From Sphagnum compactum (taxonomy: Eukaryota > Bryophyta > Sphagnopsida > Sphagnales): a stretch of 64,000 nt of DNA. The stretch is taken from contig OZ234501.1 of NCBI GenBank assembly GCA_965153455.1, positions 12,090,001-12,154,000 of the forward strand. The letters are read 5' to 3'. The position numbers and the translations under genes were made by a program. Shown here in pieces: positions 25,301 to 40,326 of the stretch. The notes beneath the pieces were generated by a model. It was given only the letters and a program-made list of their open reading frames with translations. It did no database searches and had not been told where the DNA came from. Within the stretch, counting starts at the first letter, position 1; every line of letters starts with the position of its first letter.

Positions 25301-28300
25301 CATTTATGAGCTTGATGAATGGGGATGAACATGTGATGGACACAGTCCAGGATGATACAAATGGCATGTCTCAGTTGGAGTCAGAAATAAGTGTGCTATC
25401 TGAAGCACCTGAAGTTTGTGTTCAACAATTGGATGGCATTACTACTGGTTTACTACAATCTGGAACATTACTAGATACAGAGGGGACAAGTGACACCCAT
25501 TTCTTAGAAGAGATGAAACCAGACCTGGAAGGACTCTCTAGTAGTATACAGAAGTTGGGTGGTAAGTGTGAGCATGCGAGGACCAAGTGGTGCAGCAAGT
25601 GTATGGTGTTGAAGAAGGGCCATCATATGTGCCGATTAGAGATGATGGGTAATGAAGATGGAGACGACAGCAGCTTGATGGAAAGGCAGGATTCGGCTAT
25701 GGAGGTCGGTACCCCTCCTCCTCCACTGCAATCGCCAGGTTTCAAGGTTTGTCTATTTCACACTTCTGGAGTGTCTTTCTTTCTTGTGATGGGATATCTG
25801 CTGATTGGAAGTCTGCTGCTGCTGTAGGTTTCCCTGTATGCTGTTCTTCCATCTCAATAATGAGTGCCAGCATCATTTCACAAATGTTTTGAAGAGTTTT
25901 TCTTGCTGGTCTTAAAGCTTGCCTGAATCACCATCTGGAAATCATGTTCTGTTAGGAAATCTGGGTTTCAGTTTTTGTGAATTCCTTTTGTGTTCTCTGC
26001 AGATTCGATTGAAGGTGAAAGGCCCTGTGGAAGGTGCACTGAAGGATGTCCCGACAACAGCCAAGCAGTTGCTTGCATCTGGGTTGCTGGAAGGGCAGAG
26101 AGTCCGTTATGTGGGCCGAGGTCAAGTATGTTGTCAACTTTCCGTAGCAATGAATGTATTAACCCATTCTCAAAAGGGAATAGATTGTGAATGTAATCAT
26201 CACCCAACACTAAATGCAAATGAAGAAATTGACAATTGCCTTGCTGATGCTGCTTGGTGTTGCTTCTTTCCCACATATCTATTTACTCAGAAGGAACATG
26301 CTGTTTTGTGTTTTGCTTGTGGCCTTCTATCACTTCCCTGAGATTGGTCTATGTACATAAGGCTTGACCTCTGCAGTACTACTGCAAAGATGAATTGCTG
26401 ACTTCTGACATTCTGCAGCAGGTCCTGCTAACCGGGATAATACAAGCTGGGGGAATCCTATGCAACTGCACCGAATGTGGTGGCCTGCAGGTGGGTAGTT
26501 TGCTGCGTGTATGTTCTTTTGTTTGTGGGTTTAGGGTTTACTTTCGTATTGGAGATTAGCTGTATTGGTGATGCTTGTCTGACTTTTTTGTTTCTTTCTC
26601 CTCTCTGGGAGGTTGGGAACACATGTATGAATCCGAGACTGATTTGGAAATGAGGGACTAATGTATGCTAAATGGGTTGAAAACTGTGAAGATAGTCAAT
26701 GTCTCTTCATTCGAGAAGCATGCTGGCAGCTCAGCACGACGCCCGAGTGATTACATCTTCCTTGAGAATGGGAATTCCCTTCACAAGGTTTTGGAATCTG
26801 GCTGGAAAGCAAGAGACAGAAAGTCGAACGTCCTGGTGGCTCTAAGGATGGCAATCGGTGAAGCCTGCAGTGAGAGTTCTGGCAGCAAGAAGAGCTGCTG
26901 CTCCAAGTGTGGGTTTGCGGATGGTGAGCTAGTCTCTTGCAGTGGTGCAAGCTGCATGAATTTGTGCCACCCAGGTAGACCTTCTGTAACCCATTGCACC
27001 ACTGTACAAACTTCCTACATCAAGCCCATAGGCCTAAAGCCTAAAGCCTAAATCCGTACACCTTATGAATGAACTGGAAATGCTTGTGGGTTGCAGTGCA
27101 AACCAGTGTTGTTAAAATGCCTTTTGAAGCCCTTGTTAGCCAGCTAACACTTGTCTACACTGTCAGTAGAGAAAACCAAAGGTGAAGAGACAGTTGCCCA
27201 TGTTTGAAACACTGCATGTTTTCTCTTTTTCCTCTGTACAAGCTTCATTATATAGCCCAGAATTTCTGCAGATTCTGTATTGCTCTGAACTTGTGTTTTT
27301 GTTTGAAATGCTCATATGTCCGAGTTTTATATTGCAGACTGTACTGGCTTATTGCAAGGTGATTGGCTTTGTGCCAAGTGCAAGAGGACAGAGAAGAAGC
27401 CCAGACCAACCTCGGGTATGAAAACCAAGGTTGTTGCTGCTGCTCCTGCTTCTGCTGATGGCAGGGGAATGCAAGCTTTATCAAGGTACCACATGAAAAC
27501 ATTGTACTCCAGTGAAGTAGTGGTCTATGTTGAGAAGTCCCACACTGCATGGAGTTGCTGGGATCACAGGTACAGATTTTTCTTGTCCCTAGAGTTGTTT
27601 GACATGAAGGTGCCTGATTTTTCTTTTTGCATGTTGTGGGGACGAAGGGACAGAGAGCTGCTGCGGACCCCCACAAATGTGAGCAGAGAATCAAGTGGCC
27701 CTAATTTCAATAAGGCTCTCTTCTTGCCAGGAGGTTTGGCAGATGATATTGAGCTTGGCTACTATGTGAAGGGCCAGGTTAGTGGGAATCCCTCTGTCAC
27801 TCTGCTCTGTAGAAGCATGTGTTCCTATCAAGCTATAGGTTATTGTAAGTGATTGTCAGGCCCAAGGGATTTGAGGGGTGTGGGCATCTGTTGTTGTGAG
27901 CCAGTGGTCATATGTACTACTTGAGGGTTCAAAGGATCTTAAACCCATACAGTCCAGTTCTGCAGCAAGATGTTAAATTCTTATGAATCCTGCAACTGTG
28001 GATTGTTATTGCAGAATTACTTATCAGGAGTGAAGAAAGGTGCCGGCATCTGCTGCAGCTGTTGTCAGCAAGTGGTGAGTTCTTGGGTTCATGGAGAAAT
28101 CAATTTCTTTCATTCTTTGTATAGCTTACGGTTCAGAGAGCCTTGGGACAGCAAAGTACTATGCTGAACTTGGTGAAGCCCAACTTGGCACATTGTGGTG
28201 TCCTTCAAACATGTAGCTTGTGCAAGGTCTGCAGTCCTGGAATGACCACAATCAGTTTGATCAAAGCGCTAAACACAGTAGCGTTCCCTTTGTTGTTGCA

Positions 28301-31300
28301 GATCAGCTGTTCCTTGTTTGAGCAGCATGCAGGCTGGGGTTCTCGTAGGAATCCGTGAGTTTCTTTCTTCCCCATGTTCTCACTCATGATCCAGAAGTAT
28401 ACGTCAACATGGTTTGATCACTCTTGTGAAGCTTTGGTTCTCCCACCCCTGTAACAGATTGGGTTAGATCTTCCAGGGTGGTTCTTACACAGGTGCTGGA
28501 TTCACAAAACTCTTTTGATAACCAATATGACAGGTATGGGAGTATCTACTTGATGGATGGTCGTTCTCTCCGAGAGGCTGCCCAATCACTTGCCAGTCAG
28601 CATAAGGTGAAGACTGCGGGTGGCACATTGTCAATAGCTGAAAATGTGGACTTCTGCCATGAATGTGGGGATGGTGGAGAGCTGGTTCTATGTGATGGAT
28701 GCCCTGCTGCCTATCATCAAGGTCCACATCTTTTTCACTAGGTCTCACTGCATAGCAGAGTTGCTTTCCAGGTTGATTCCTAAAGGAGGAGTTAGACAAG
28801 GAGTCAGTGAAGGATAACTATTATCAGTACCCACACTATTAACCATTTTTTGTTTTTTTCCTGGTGACTGAGCTAAGTAGTTCTTGAGCATATTTTTCCT
28901 GTTGTCTGGGAATAATACGGTTAACTGCCAAGTAGGATGTGAGGACAAAGTCATAAACCAGATAGTGGGGTCTTGAAAATCTGCTAAAAGTGGTATTTTG
29001 CTTGCAGACTGTTTGGGGCTGGACAGTGTGCCTGCTGGTGACTGGTATTGTCAGGATTGTCAGCTACAGCAATCAGCTGCAACTGGGAATGGACATAGGG
29101 TAGTGGGCAAGCAGCGTCTCAAGAGGAGAACAAAAACTCTTCTCACCAAGGACCGTATCACAGGTCGCTGCACACGCCTGTTGCAGGTTCCTGAAACTGT
29201 TATCCTTGGTGGCTGTGTTTTCTGCAAGTAAGTTTTTCTCTGCCCACGTGTTTGGGTTCAGGTTTCAGGTGGTCAGCAGTGTTTTGACTGTACCTTGACA
29301 TCTCACCTTTTGGTGCTGGTGTGTCTGGCATTGTCTTCTTGCTGCTTGTCTTTTCATTTTACAGTAGTGTATCTTGTTTTTTTCCAAACTGGCATGTTCT
29401 GTCTCCTGCACAGTCATTAAGTTTCTTGTGGAGGCTGTGCTCTCTTGATGTCACCACCTCCATTTCAATTGCATTCATGCTACAGCTGAGGTCTGTGTGA
29501 TGTGGTTCGTTGGCAGAGGTCTGTAGCTTGGGTGGTAGTGATGTGGTTTCTGTGGTTTTTTTGATCTCTTTCAGTGTCCCTGATGGCTCAATCCGTTGCT
29601 CGGACTTGTTCAATCTTTTGTCATTTCAGATCAGGAAGCTTTGCCAAGACAGGTTTTGGTCCGATGACAATTCTGCTCTGTGACCAAGTGAGTCTTTTGC
29701 ATCTACTTCTTTTCCAGTTGGTCTGAAGGAGAATTGAACTCAAGAATAATTGTGGAACTGATGTCTATGATATTGGAGAGTAACATAATGTGCTGCTGGT
29801 GACAGTGTGAACGGGAGTTTCATGTTGGTTGTCTGAAGGAGCAGGGGTTAGCAGACCTCACAGTGAGTTTTTCTCTCTGCCACTTATCTTCCTGTACTGG
29901 GGTCAAGAATATATGAACTGAAGGTTACCCTCACAAGCTTGTTGTAGCTTCAATGAGGATATTAGCTATGTCTCTTGAGGACGAGCTGACATCATAACTG
30001 AGTCTTCCCATTGCTTCCAGAAAAATTGACAGAAACTCAGGACATATAAAACCTTAGCAGTTCATGTAAGGTATATGTTTCAGAAGCAGGTTGTTTGTTG
30101 AATGGGCATCACTGTCATTGCAGTTGAAAGTTGCTGGTCATGTGCTTATGACTAAACTGCATTAATGAGTTATGCATGTTTGCTTCCGCTCCACAGGAAC
30201 TGCCAGAGGGGGAGTGGTTCTGTGGGGAAGACTGCAAACATATTCACAGCATATTGAGTCTGCTTGTGGCTAATGGACCTGAACCACTGGCTGACAGCAT
30301 TATTAGCAGAGTGTTGGAAAGCAGGCAGCTGCGAGCCACTGCTGCTGATGAGCAGGCTGCATCCAGTAAGCCTCATTTTGAGTGGCAACTGCTTCACGGC
30401 AGGCAGGGTGACCCTGCCAATGGCCGGACCCTTGCTGAAGCTGTTGATATCTTCTCGGTACAGCACTTCTTAACCCCCTTGAACAGAAACCCATTACTTT
30501 TTAGCTTATCAATAGGAGTATTGTGGTTAGAATGTAAGAGGAACTCGTGATGCAGATTGTGCAATTGAACAATGCTCAGCATTAGGATTTGAAGTTTAAC
30601 CCTAGACCCTAAACAGTCACAGTCCCTATGTGTATCATGCTGTAATGCTCCCTCTATGAATAATTTCAGGAATGCTTTGACCCGATTGTGGATGGGCCGT
30701 CAGGAGGTGATTTGATTCCCCTAATGGTCTACAGGTACTCCTCCTTTACTATGCATATCATCAATGAGGTGCAAATGGGTCTGTTGTTTTTACATGGTTC
30801 CTGGCTTCTGTAATTGTATTACTTCTGTAGTGCTCCAATTATCTGCTTGAAAAACCATTGGTGCAATTGTTCTTGGACGCTGACAACTATATACTCTGTA
30901 TTCCAGCCGGACACTACGAGATCAAGAATTTGGTGGCATGCATTGTGTTGTGCTCAAGTGCAAGTAAGTTGCCATTTCTCTCAGTCTATCTTGTAGCCCT
31001 AAACCCTCAACCCTTGGGTTTGATTTTATTTAGATGATTTCTTTTCACAGATGCTTGAGTATGTTGTTTGCATGTCTATGCTGCTCATATACGACTCTCG
31101 CCATGATTTGTTGCATGTTTACAATGCTCACATATTACGGGGGCTGTGGTTGTTTTGTCAGTGACAAGGTGGTATGCACAGCAGTTATTCGTGTTTTTGG
31201 GCGGCAGCTTGCAGAAGTTCCACTTGTGGCAACCAGCCTTGAGCACCAAGGCCAGGTAAGTTGTCTTGGTGGTGGGGCTTCCGATCAGTTATCTTGATTC

Positions 31301-32230
31301 TCATATCTCTCCAGCTGGATGTAAGCCTTCCTTCATGTGTCTAGTGTAAGAACCATGTTCCTTCATGAAGACAATTTGAAGACTCTTCAAAATTTGACTT
31401 CCATCTGTGGGTATATTATAACTTGTGGGGGTGTTTTTTGATGCAGGGGCATTGTAAAGCACTTTTTTTATCAATTGAGAGACTGCTTGGAGTTTTGCGT
31501 GTGGATCGTGTGGTGTTGCCAGCAGCAGAGGGTGCAGAGGGTATTTGGCTTAACAAGTTTGGGTTCAGTAAGATGGCTAATGATCAGGTATGTTTATATT
31601 GTTTATATGTAGAGTTGACAAGATTTTTCCCACCAGGCAATAAGATCATTGCTCTTACTGTGCTCTGTGTTGTGTCTGTCTTCTCTTCTTACTGTTTGCT
31701 GGCTTGGGGTTCCCTGTAGTTCTTCTATTTGGCTTCTCTTTTCTTCTTGGTTTCTTCGATCATCTACTTCTCTTCTGTGTTCTTTTACACTAGCCAGAGC
31801 ATCAGGGCCAAATCTTCCTGTCAGTCATGGTCTTTGGAAAATGGACAAAGTGCGGTGGAAAATTTATGACATTGATCTCCACCCATTGCCAAAGAGCTAA
31901 TGAAGTCAGTGGGGACAATATGGTAGCCAGTTGCTACTGTACACATTTTTGTTGAAGATCCTTAAACACTCACATGTGTCATTGTTGGATTTATTGGATC
32001 ACATATTTTCTTGTGTCATCTCAAAATTTTTGTTCAAGTTGACTTTGATTGCTAGCATGGAGTTCTCCTAATAAGGAAGATACTTTTGGAGTGAAATTTT
32101 GTCAGTTCTTGTAATGGACATGATTTCTGGGTTTTGGCAGGTCCAAAGATATCGATCCAACTTTCAGCTCATGATTTTTTCGGGATCATCCATGCTTGAG
32201 AAGGAAATTATACCTTTGATTATTTCTTAA
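22312..32230 (+). CDS. IDM1-like TDBD / PHD-finger / GNAT acyltransferase nuclear regulator
   Basis: Twenty exons: 22312-22748, 23303-24911, 25084-25746, 26003-26125, 26422-26490, 26692-26974, 27338-27415, 27731-27777, 28015-28074, 28302-28354, 28534-28721, 29008-29227, 29630-29687, 29806-29862, 30197-30457, 30670-30734, 30907-30963, 31162-31255, 31447-31587, 32141-32230. The sum is exactly 1,550 codons plus stop. Residues 1-900 are an acidic, low-complexity head. Residues 904-1020 are a TPL-binding-like module (LLASGLLEGQRVRYV, GGILCNC, FEKHAG), with a first Cys-rich finger near 1043-1080. A second module (LGYYVKGQ, GICCSCC, FEQHAG) is at 1090-1145. PHD finger FCHECGDGGELVLCDGCP begins near 1182, and an extended finger (CVFCK, CDQCEREFHVGC) at 1272-1305. 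A GNAT-like domain follows, with HQGQGHCKALF near 1472. This is the layout of plant IDM1-type histone acetyltransferase/chromatin readers. The intron 27416-27730 is frame-neutral and may be retained. Confidence 0.88.
24294..24539 (+). repeat. 41-codon tandem repeat inside exon 2 of the PHD gene
   Basis: Two in-frame copies start at 24294 and 24417 (period 123 bp). The peptides QECETSSVEFKEM...LDPLLSDTAEQ and QECVTGSVEFNEM...LDPLLNNTAEQ match closely. The repeat sits in the acidic head. Confidence 0.85.
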
Positions 32231-34579
32231 CATGTTGTCTTCAGACAGGTTTTTGCACCAGTTACAAAAGTCCAATGTAGTTCAATCCCCTCCATCCCCT
32301 GTAATTTTTGTTTTCAATGTAAATCACCAGTGCATATCAAATGCAAATTGGTTACTACACATTCCAGTTTGTGGGAAAAGATTGAAGGAACTGCCTATAG
32401 CTGAATACACTTTGTTGTTGAATGTTACAATGATCATGACCTTGTGGTTGCATGAGATGAAGGTTTGGCATGTTGTGTTTTAACTCATCTTATTAAGAGG
32501 ACCATAGATTGCATTATTATTTGCAAATGCTATTAACTGCTGCTTCCAATTCATGCTGCTAGATTCCACATGCAGATGCTGAAAATGGTGACAGAACAAT
32601 CATAATGGGTCATGGTTGTTGCAACTACCTCCTCTTACAGAAGTATTTTCAATGGTGCAAGTTTTCCATTCAGCCACAAATTGAAGGATGAGTGTTGTGG
32701 ATTTTTCACCCATCTTGGTGATGAATTTTTCACCCATCTTGGGGTGACACTACGGATTTGGAATCATGGAGTCCCAAGCATTGATGAACTTCTAAGACAT
32801 TTTTATGCCCTCTGGATGGAGAGTGCAGAGAGGCGGCAGAAGATTGGAGAAGACATTTATGTTGTGTACCTAGCTACGCATGGTAAAAGGCTTGACCATA
32901 TGTTTTGAATAACCTGCAACTATTTTGATTGCACCCTCCAAGTTTCAGTGCTTAAAGGATAGAGCCCGAAGTTGAAGGAACACGAGGGAACTGTGGCATT
33001 TCAATCTAAGGGAATGCAACTTGACAGGTTGTACACAATTCTCTTAACTTTTATTAGAAAAGGACAGTTTTGTGCTGGCTGTGTTCACTTTTGTTTACAT
33101 GATTTAATTGCTTTCCTTGCCTGTAAAAGAAATGAGATTTAGCAGAACTCTATCCCTGTGTAACCAGCCATGTATCTTTGGTCAAGTGAGATGAAAGTTT
33201 GATGCTATGGATGTGATTGTGCATCGCAGGAAGTGTTTCAAGGTTGTGCATGGGTCTCACAAATCAATGAAACAGGGAGAGATGGTTCAGCAGCCTTTGC
33301 ATACCTCCCATTTGTTTTAGCATTTGAAATGTATGCCCATTGTCTTCGAAGATGTTTAGTGTCTGTTTTTTGAATGAAAGCTGTGACTCACAGCACACGC
33401 TGTCATGAAAGTAAATATCAAGATTTCAGTGATGTCTCTGTGACCTTTAAGATGATTTTCCTTAGTTGGGTTCTCTTGCAATGCAGTCAATAATCAATCA
33501 CATGTATACTTGTTTGCCCAGAATTCAGGGAGATAATCATTTACTGGATCTACACCCACCATTCTTTGTATTTCCTCCTCTGTCCTTCAGTTGTCAAAAG
33601 TTTTCCTCTGGGTAAAAACTGGAAAAAGTTTTTCAGCTAGTCCTGATTAGCTTAGTCATGATCATGGAGATTTTTCAATAGGGATGACTGAGGGGCGTTG
33701 CTGTCCACCATTATTGAGATGTTATGAAGGTAGTGTGAAGTCAAGGAAAGTAGTTATTGTTATTCACTATGAAGGGTATGATTTATGAAACTAAGTAATG
33801 ACTGGTCACTGTGCGATTTAGTGTTAGTTTGTTAAAATTTATGCAACAATGCCTTTCAAAATGTTATTTTGGAATTCTCTCTGCGGCAGACTTGTTTGGA
33901 CCCTAAGCAGACAGTGTAGAAGCTTTCTAAATTGAGTACATTCTATTTTCCATATTGCTGGATTGGACATCCACTTTCATCAACTACGCATGATGTATTC
34001 CAATACTTGACAAAATGATTGATTGTAGCCCTTTGCAACCTGCTTTTTCTTTTAATAAAAGCTCATTTGAGCTGAAGAGGTTGTATTGACCAAGGCATAT
34101 GGCAAACTCCGTGACGTCCACATTATCTGGTTCTTTGTTTGTGTATTTTTTGGGATGTTAAAAGTCCTTATGACAGCCTTTCATTATGACTTCATGATAT
34201 CACTCACAAAAGAAAGAACTGTTAAGGAAATCTCTCCCAAAATTAAAAAGAACAGGCAACATTTGGGGAGAGCACCATGCTGCAAACCCTCAAATTTGCT
34301 GCAATGATGATGAAGGGGATCAAAACAGTGGTATTCTGTAGTCTCAGGATTTTGAATCAATCAGCAGAGCCTCATTTGAGTAAAGATTGAGGATTGGCAT
34401 GTGGAGTCCGGATGCTCTGGATCCATGAAAACTGACATGATTGATTCAGAAGAATGCCCACATCGCAGGGAAGTGCATACAAACTAACAAAATGGAGACA
34501 AATCCAAAAACTCAATTCGAGTCAACTTGCACAACCAAAGTCACATTAATACTTATGAGGGCCTCACAAACTAGACATT
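32231..34579. other. 3' UTR and spacer between PHD gene and eL43
   Basis: No gene recognised. A 24-bp direct repeat (TTTTTCACCCATCTTGG) lies near 32702-32742. The open frame 32612-32908 contains that repeat and resembles no family I know. The convergent eL43 transcript ends here from the other side. Confidence 0.55.
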
Positions 34580-36475
<1,896 letters not shown>

Positions 36476-36709
36476 AGCTGCTGCTGCGACGGAGGCGACA
36501 GCTGAATCGCAGGATCAAGGTTCCGACGCCGCGACACGAGAAAAAAACGTCCGAGCGCGCGCGGGAGAAAGTGAGAGAGAAAGAAAATTCTGGCTGCACC
36601 GTGTCCTTAGAGAGGAGGGAGGCGCCCACTCTGCCAAGCCACTTCCAAACCTAGAAGTAAACTAGGTTAGGTTACCCCGAACCTGGCACCAAAGAGAAGA
36701 TATTAGTTT

Positions 36710-36768
36710 GCCAACTAACAGTAACCAACTGGGCTCTTCCGCTGTTTAATTACTTACTGTTAGTTGGC
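36710..36768. promoter_or_regulatory. Perfect 15-bp inverted repeat upstream of eL43
   Basis: GCCAACTAACAGTAA at 36710-36724 is the exact reverse complement of TTACTGTTAGTTGGC at 36754-36768, with a 29-bp spacer holding TGGGCT. The arms contain AACTAAC, similar to plant MYB-type AC elements. The site is about 235 bp upstream of the eL43 ATG. Its function is inferred only. Confidence 0.55.
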
Positions 36769-36852
36769 TGTTAGTTAAACACTGTTTCTAGTATTTGCCT
36801 GCCCCGTAGTTCAAAATCTTTGCTGCCTGTTCCTCAAGAGGAGCTCTGCGGT

Positions 36853-37145
36853 CCGGTGATTTTTTCTGTGGTGAATTTTCACCATTTTGCAATTAAAAAA
36901 AAAAAAAATCGAAAACCAATATTCTGTCACAAATTCCTTGTTTTTAAAGAAGTGGTCAAAAAACGAGAATTTTGAAATCGCCAAAAATTGCCAAAAGTCG
37001 CCACAATTGCCTAAAATATGAAAGGGTGCTTAAGAATTTCTACTTTCGTATTTTGAATATTGCTGAATTTGGCTACATATACTTATGGATAATCACCACT
37101 CAAGTCGTAACATCACAAAATTGCAAAAAAAAAAAAAACCCACTG
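36853..37145 (+). mobile_element. hAT-type MITE copy
   Basis: The left end is CCGGTGATTTTTTCTG followed by the palindrome GGTGAATTTTCACC. The right end is CATCACAAAATTGC, an A-run and CCCACTG, so its reverse complement starts CAGTGGG. GCTCTGC occurs at 36843-36849 and at 37146-37152, consistent with an 8-bp duplication blurred by a 3-bp change at the left junction. Confidence 0.75.
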
Positions 37146-38222
37146 GCTCTGCCCATATCAGGTTTTATTTCTGATCTTAATTTCATTTGATATGGATTCC
37201 CATAAAAAAGTCATTTTGATAAATTTGTTTTCCAAAATTGGGAGGGAGAGATACAAAATATTCCATTCTTGGTTTTCAATCGAAGGGTTTAGGGTTTTCG
37301 GAAGACCATCCTTGTGTCCTCCTCCTGGTGGAAGGTAAGATTCATGAATGGCATGTTTGATGCTTACAGGCCTGGTGTTTGCTTCAATCCTTTGATCTTG
37401 TAGAGCTAGAGAATGATCTTTTTGATAGAAAGAGTGAGTTGCATGAGCTTCACATATTGTGTACAAGAGTTTGTTGCAGACACCATGGTTGGTGCAACAC
37501 AGGTGATCACTCAGAGTATACTCACCAGGTAGTCTCCTCAGCTGCTGGGTATAGCACTGTAACTTTCTGCTTGTGCACCATCAAACTTGTAGCCTGATAC
37601 TGAAGAATTTCATGATCTGACACTAGCTGATCTTGAAAGCTTGATTCAGCAGAAAACAAAAGTCACAACATGGTCTTTGATCATCTATTTCTTTCTTGTG
37701 AACAGCTGGGTGGCTGCTACAATTTCACACTTGCAATGCAAAAGCAGGCATCTAGGTGTCTCAGGCACAACATAGTCACTGACATTTCCCAGGCAAACAA
37801 AACAAGCGGCTCATTGTATAATGGCTCTACCTTTAAACGACATCCATAAGGACTATAAATATTCGACATACTAAATTCGAGACACATGGTGGTTAGCATG
37901 GTGAAGCCTAAGTGGATCCTTCAGTGTGATGCCAAAAATGTTTCCATAGTGGACTCCACATGATACTAAACCTATAGGGATACCAAACTTTCAACCCTTT
38001 TCGGGGTGCATCACAATGTCTCTACCTGGAAGGGCAGAGCCAATAAATTGGAAACACATGGTGGTTAGCATGGTGAAGCCCAAGTGGATCCTTTAGTAGT
38101 GATGCTGAAAATGTCTCTTCAGTGGACTCTCCGCATGACCCCAGAACATATGTAGGGATACCAAACTTTTGGGCCTGTTCGTTCCTGGGTGCATCACGAT
38201 GTCTGTACCCTGAAGGCCAGAA
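37146..38222. repeat. Spacer with 172-bp tandem duplicated repeat
   Basis: Units beginning ACACATGGTGGTTAGCATGG at 37882 and 38054 (period 172 bp) share CAAGTGGATCCTT, GTGGACTC, TAGGGATACCAAACTTT and GGTGCATCAC. The stretch 37815-37881 also matches 18664-18735, so this is a dispersed repeat that duplicated locally. I see no gene in 37146-37815. Confidence 0.75.
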
Positions 38223-40326
38223 CCAAACAAACAAACAATGCTCCTCCAGGAGAGAGAGTACTTGAATCCCCTTTTTGTCTACTATAATACTACTACTACT
38301 ACTATCGGGAGAGAGCTTTTCTTTCCATGATCTTGATGAAGCTTATGGTGCTCCCAAATCTTCCTCAAAACACACCTATCTCGTGTAAGAATTAGCGATT
38401 ACATGGAGCAGCAGCCCTGTGAATTGAGAAAAGAAAATTGTGAATTGGGAGTGTGATCTTTAGTCTGAGTAAGCGAACTTCAGGGATTCTTTGAAAAGAA
38501 GAAATCAAGAAGGAAAACAGACTCTTCTTCATGTGTGGATGAGAGGATGAAACGCGGACCATAGCGCAGCCAATGAAGACGGCAACTGCTCACCAGGCGG
38601 ATAAGATCCTAACGAAGAATCTCCTTCACATCCAGCGAATGGATGATGAGTGTTCCTCGTGGATGAATATCTGCGCCCACAAGACCCACATGTTACTGCC
38701 ATAGGGCTTCATATGGATGATATAAGGCTCCACATGGATGAGAAAGGGAGCGAGCGACAAGCAAGCGAGCGAGCCGAGGGAGAGGGTTGTTGCTGGGGAA
38801 GGGAAGAAGGAGAAGAAGAAGACGGGAGAGAGCAGCGGCGACGCAAGCTTTTTTGCTCACCACCACATAAACAAAGAGCAAGCGGGATTTTGCATAGAAA
38901 ATCTGCTTTGCGTCCACCTTTCTTCTGTGAAGGAGGTGCTCTTTGTGGTGAGTGCCAGAGGAGGGAGCGCAGGAGCTTCGGCAACTTCACTCCTCGTAGA
39001 GCCAGGTACTCACAGGCTTTGCACCTCCTCCTTCTTCTTCCCTCCTCCATGGATTTGAAAGGTTTTTTCTTTGGGCACAATCCATCGCTCCGTTTTCAGC
39101 TCTTGGTTTTGCGGAATTTTTTTGGGTGTTTTCTGATGACGAGCTTGTTTTCGTGTTTGTGAGAGCTGCTAAAGCTGAATTTGGAAGTTTTGGCTTGGGT
39201 GGCTGTTTCGATTTCTGTGAAAGAAAGAAAGAAGAAAAGAAAGGGAATGAATGAGGCAATTTCTTTGTTGGTTTGATGCATCTTTTTTCCGTTCGAGTAA
39301 GAACAGGACACTGTCTGTTCAACAGAGATTTCTGAGCCATGAGAAAGGAAGGAGAGAGAGACAGAGAGACAGAGAGACAGAGACACAGAGAGAGAGCGGT
39401 GATGATTTTGCTGTGAAATTTTGGTTGCTGTGTCTCATTGGAATGCCATAGTTTGCGGATGTGTCTTGGTAACGGGGATTCTGCGTAAGGGCAGAGAAGA
39501 GAGAGACAGAGACAGAGTGCATTTCCGGTCCTTCTTTCTCTGTCTCCATTAGACTGAAGCTTTGTGCACGGCCTCCTCTTTCGTGCCAAAGGCTCAGAGG
39601 GAGAGATAGAGAGAAAACAACAGTGAGTGAAGTTATGTCCATGGACCGCTATTGCAAATTCGGCAACATTCTAGAGCGAGGAGCATCAGGATTGCAATAC
39701 ACACTGTTGAATGCCCAGCGTCCAGGAAGCATACATATTTACAGAGAGAGTGGAAGGAGAGACAATCTTCCCTAGAGAGAGTGGTAGGAGAGACAGTGTT
39801 CCCTGAGAGGGTTTTGTGGGCTTTTGAATGAAGACCTGTGGTTTGTCATTGAATTGCTACGGAGTTCTTGAACTGCACTGATGATTTCTAGAAATGCTTG
39901 ATGATGCACACCATTGGGTCTTTCAAAGCTGGTTCATCACAATGCTGTTCAGTTCATCATGTTTTCTTCATCTCTTATGTTCGATGGTCGAAAAAATAGG
40001 GTAAGGCATTACAGCAGTGAATGGTCTTGTTTGCAATTTGTGCAAGCAACATTTGTGTTGTAGTCATCTGCTGAAACTTTCCATCAATCATGAAAGTGTG
40101 TGGGATTTCACTATGTTTTGAGTTTTCTGCAAGGAATTTGTGGGGTTTGTTGGCAGCTGTGATGCTGAGAAGATACTGTGAGTGGATTGTTGGTTCCAGC
40201 ATTGCTTACTGTAGTGTTAGTCTGTTAGAACTCTGCAGTCATGTTGTAGAGCTTTGAAGAGGATTAGAGAGTTTCTATTCTGAGGGAGCTTTAGATTCAA
40301 TGTGCTATATATTCCATGAATGCAGG
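38223..40326 (+). promoter_or_regulatory. Upstream region and GA-rich leader of the EF-Ts polyprotein gene
   Basis: GA-rich runs occur at 38735-38840, 39224-39250 and 39345-39400 (GAGACAGAGAGACAGAGAG type), with more GAGAGA around 39494-39620 and 39740-39800. Such runs are typical of plant core promoters and leaders. The open frames here on both strands are low-complexity by-products. A GAATGCAG acceptor directly before the ATG at 40327 suggests a 5' UTR intron. Confidence 0.45.

Noticed and set aside
38650-39589. Overlapping open frames of 100-200 codons on both strands
   Set aside because: They come from GA/CT-rich low-complexity DNA, overlap on both strands, and show no family features; treated as leader/promoter of the EF-Ts gene.
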